Shown here: one piece after another, positions 63,573-64,000 of the stretch
Layout of the letters: each line of letters begins with the position of its first letter
Position numbering within the stretch: the stretch's first letter is position 1
Origin: Campylobacter sp. MIT 97-5078
GTDB lineage: Bacteria > Campylobacterota > Campylobacteria > Campylobacterales > Campylobacteraceae
DNA: 64,000 bases
Reading direction: 5' to 3'
NCBI RefSeq assembly: GCF_006864455.1
Contig: NZ_QHLK01000002.1
Coordinates: 62,001 to 126,000, forward strand
Program-made: the position numbers and the translations under genes
The notes under the pieces: model-generated
The model's input: only the letters and a program-made list of their open reading frames with translations
Databases searched by the model: none
What the model was told of the DNA's origin: nothing

Positions 63573-64000
63573 TTATTCTTTTTGTTCATTTTGTATGATT
63601 TGTTCTAAAACATAGCTTTCTAAATTTGGTTTTGAGATCATGTGTTTTGGGAGTTTGTGATAAATTTCTTCAAGAAGTTTTGAATATTTTTCATATTCAA
63701 AGCAAGGAAAATGTTCGTTCCAAGCCTTTTTAATGAGTTTTTTTGTCATGCTTTTTCGTGCGTAAATTTTAAACATATCAAAAAAAATAAAAATAGCAGC
63801 TGTAACACCAATGGCACTGATGATGCTAAAATGAAAATCAACGATTTGAAAACCAGAATGCGTTAAAAGTATGAGTGGCACAAGCACGATTGCACACAGC
63901 ACAGCAAAGATTAGGTAGGCATTAAATTCTTGAAATTTAAAATGAAGTTTTGCTGGATCAATGGATATTTCTTCATTATACAAAGCATTTGCTTCAAGCA
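63573..64000 (-). CDS. Membrane protein, 5' end outside the window
   Basis: The open frame runs to the window edge: reading LEANALYNEEISIDPAK, so the gene starts beyond 64000. Two hydrophobic segments occur in the visible part (IFAVLCAIVLVPLILL and ISAIGVTAAIFIFFDMF), followed by a cytoplasmic helical tail ending in NEQKE. It corresponds in context to Cj0691. I do not recognise a function. The stop is 1 base from the convergent FtsL-like gene. Confidence 0.6.
   Translation of the reverse strand, partial: LEANALYNEEISIDPAKLHFKFQEFNAYLIFAVLCAIVLVPLILLTHSGFQIVDFHFSIISAIGVTAAIFIFFDMFKIYARKSMTKKLIKKAWNEHFPCFEYEKYSKLLEEIYHKLPKHMISKPNLESYVLEQIIQNEQKE

Noticed and set aside
1-64000. CRISPR array, prophage, complete insertion sequence, rRNA or tRNA genes
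   Set aside because: No regularly spaced repeats, no transposase or phage structural genes and no rRNA/tRNA-like sequence were found on reading through.

Overview
The window is about 64 kb of AT-rich, gene-dense DNA from an epsilonproteobacterium (Campylobacterota), almost certainly a Campylobacter of the thermotolerant group around C. jejuni. The evidence is the OorDABC 2-oxoglutarate:acceptor oxidoreductase, the chaperone PEB4, the Cj0977-type invasion factor, the pseudopilin CtsT, TATAAT-type promoters with little visible -35 element, and many short overlaps between genes. I do not assign a species. Most of the content is core housekeeping. No rRNA, tRNA, CRISPR array, complete insertion sequence or prophage was seen.

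Layout. 1-2702: oorD (3' end), oorA, oorB, oorC. 2861-6041 (minus): rRNA methyltransferase, ruvX, dprA and a divergent polysaccharide deacetylase. 6170-9084: rnr and holA. 9154-9750: a very short flavoprotein. 9964-11172: rpsF-ssb-rpsR, closed by a clear terminator. 11409-15486: an orphan membrane-anchored protein, a secreted nuclease, a 57-residue lipoprotein, the Cj0977-like hotdog protein, cmoB and nth. 15563-20892: peb4, fba, a MotA-like/OmpA-like pair, a PLP enzyme and a thioesterase. 20873-23036 (minus): a lipoprotein, a uracil-DNA-glycosylase-like protein and an acetyltransferase. 23179-32678: rpmH-rnpA-yidD-yidC-jag-mnmE-purL-djlA-like, a small membrane ORF and purH. 32878-38212: an OmpA-domain protein, valS and metNI. 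38423-38816: a wrecked META/HslJ-domain lipoprotein gene. 38810-43635 (minus): rplI-hslV-hslU-era followed by a GspL/GspM-like pair. 43848-47606 (minus): tcuCAB for tricarballylate use, the clearest accessory cargo. 47859-50450 (minus): fliW-proC-ctsT and two further competence-type genes. 50602-57269: bamD, lon, a methyltransferase, a CxxCxxCC protein, a TPR lipoprotein, trpC and a HIT protein. 57428-61430 (minus): a SurA/PpiD-like chaperone, ftsA and ftsZ. 61587-63571: rsmH and an FtsL-like gene. The window ends inside a membrane-protein gene.

Functional themes are central carbon metabolism (oor, fba), translation and RNA handling, purine synthesis (purL, purH), envelope biogenesis and division (yidC, bamD, peb4, ppiD-like, ftsA, ftsZ, rsmH, ftsL-like), proteolysis (lon, hslUV) and DNA uptake (dprA, ctsT operon, possibly the GspL/M-like pair).

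The most unusual items are: a MotA/ZorA-like plus MotB/ZorB-like pair behind fba, in which the aspartate expected for ion translocation and the aspartate expected for peptidoglycan binding both read as asparagine; a GspL/GspM-like pair behind era; a UDG-like protein with four cluster cysteines but altered catalytic motifs; an FtsL candidate with a 280-residue low-complexity cytoplasmic extension; a perfect inverted repeat over the fliW promoter; the tcuCAB insert with an unexplained gene remnant next to it; and the META-domain pseudogene beside metNI, which has no metQ in view.
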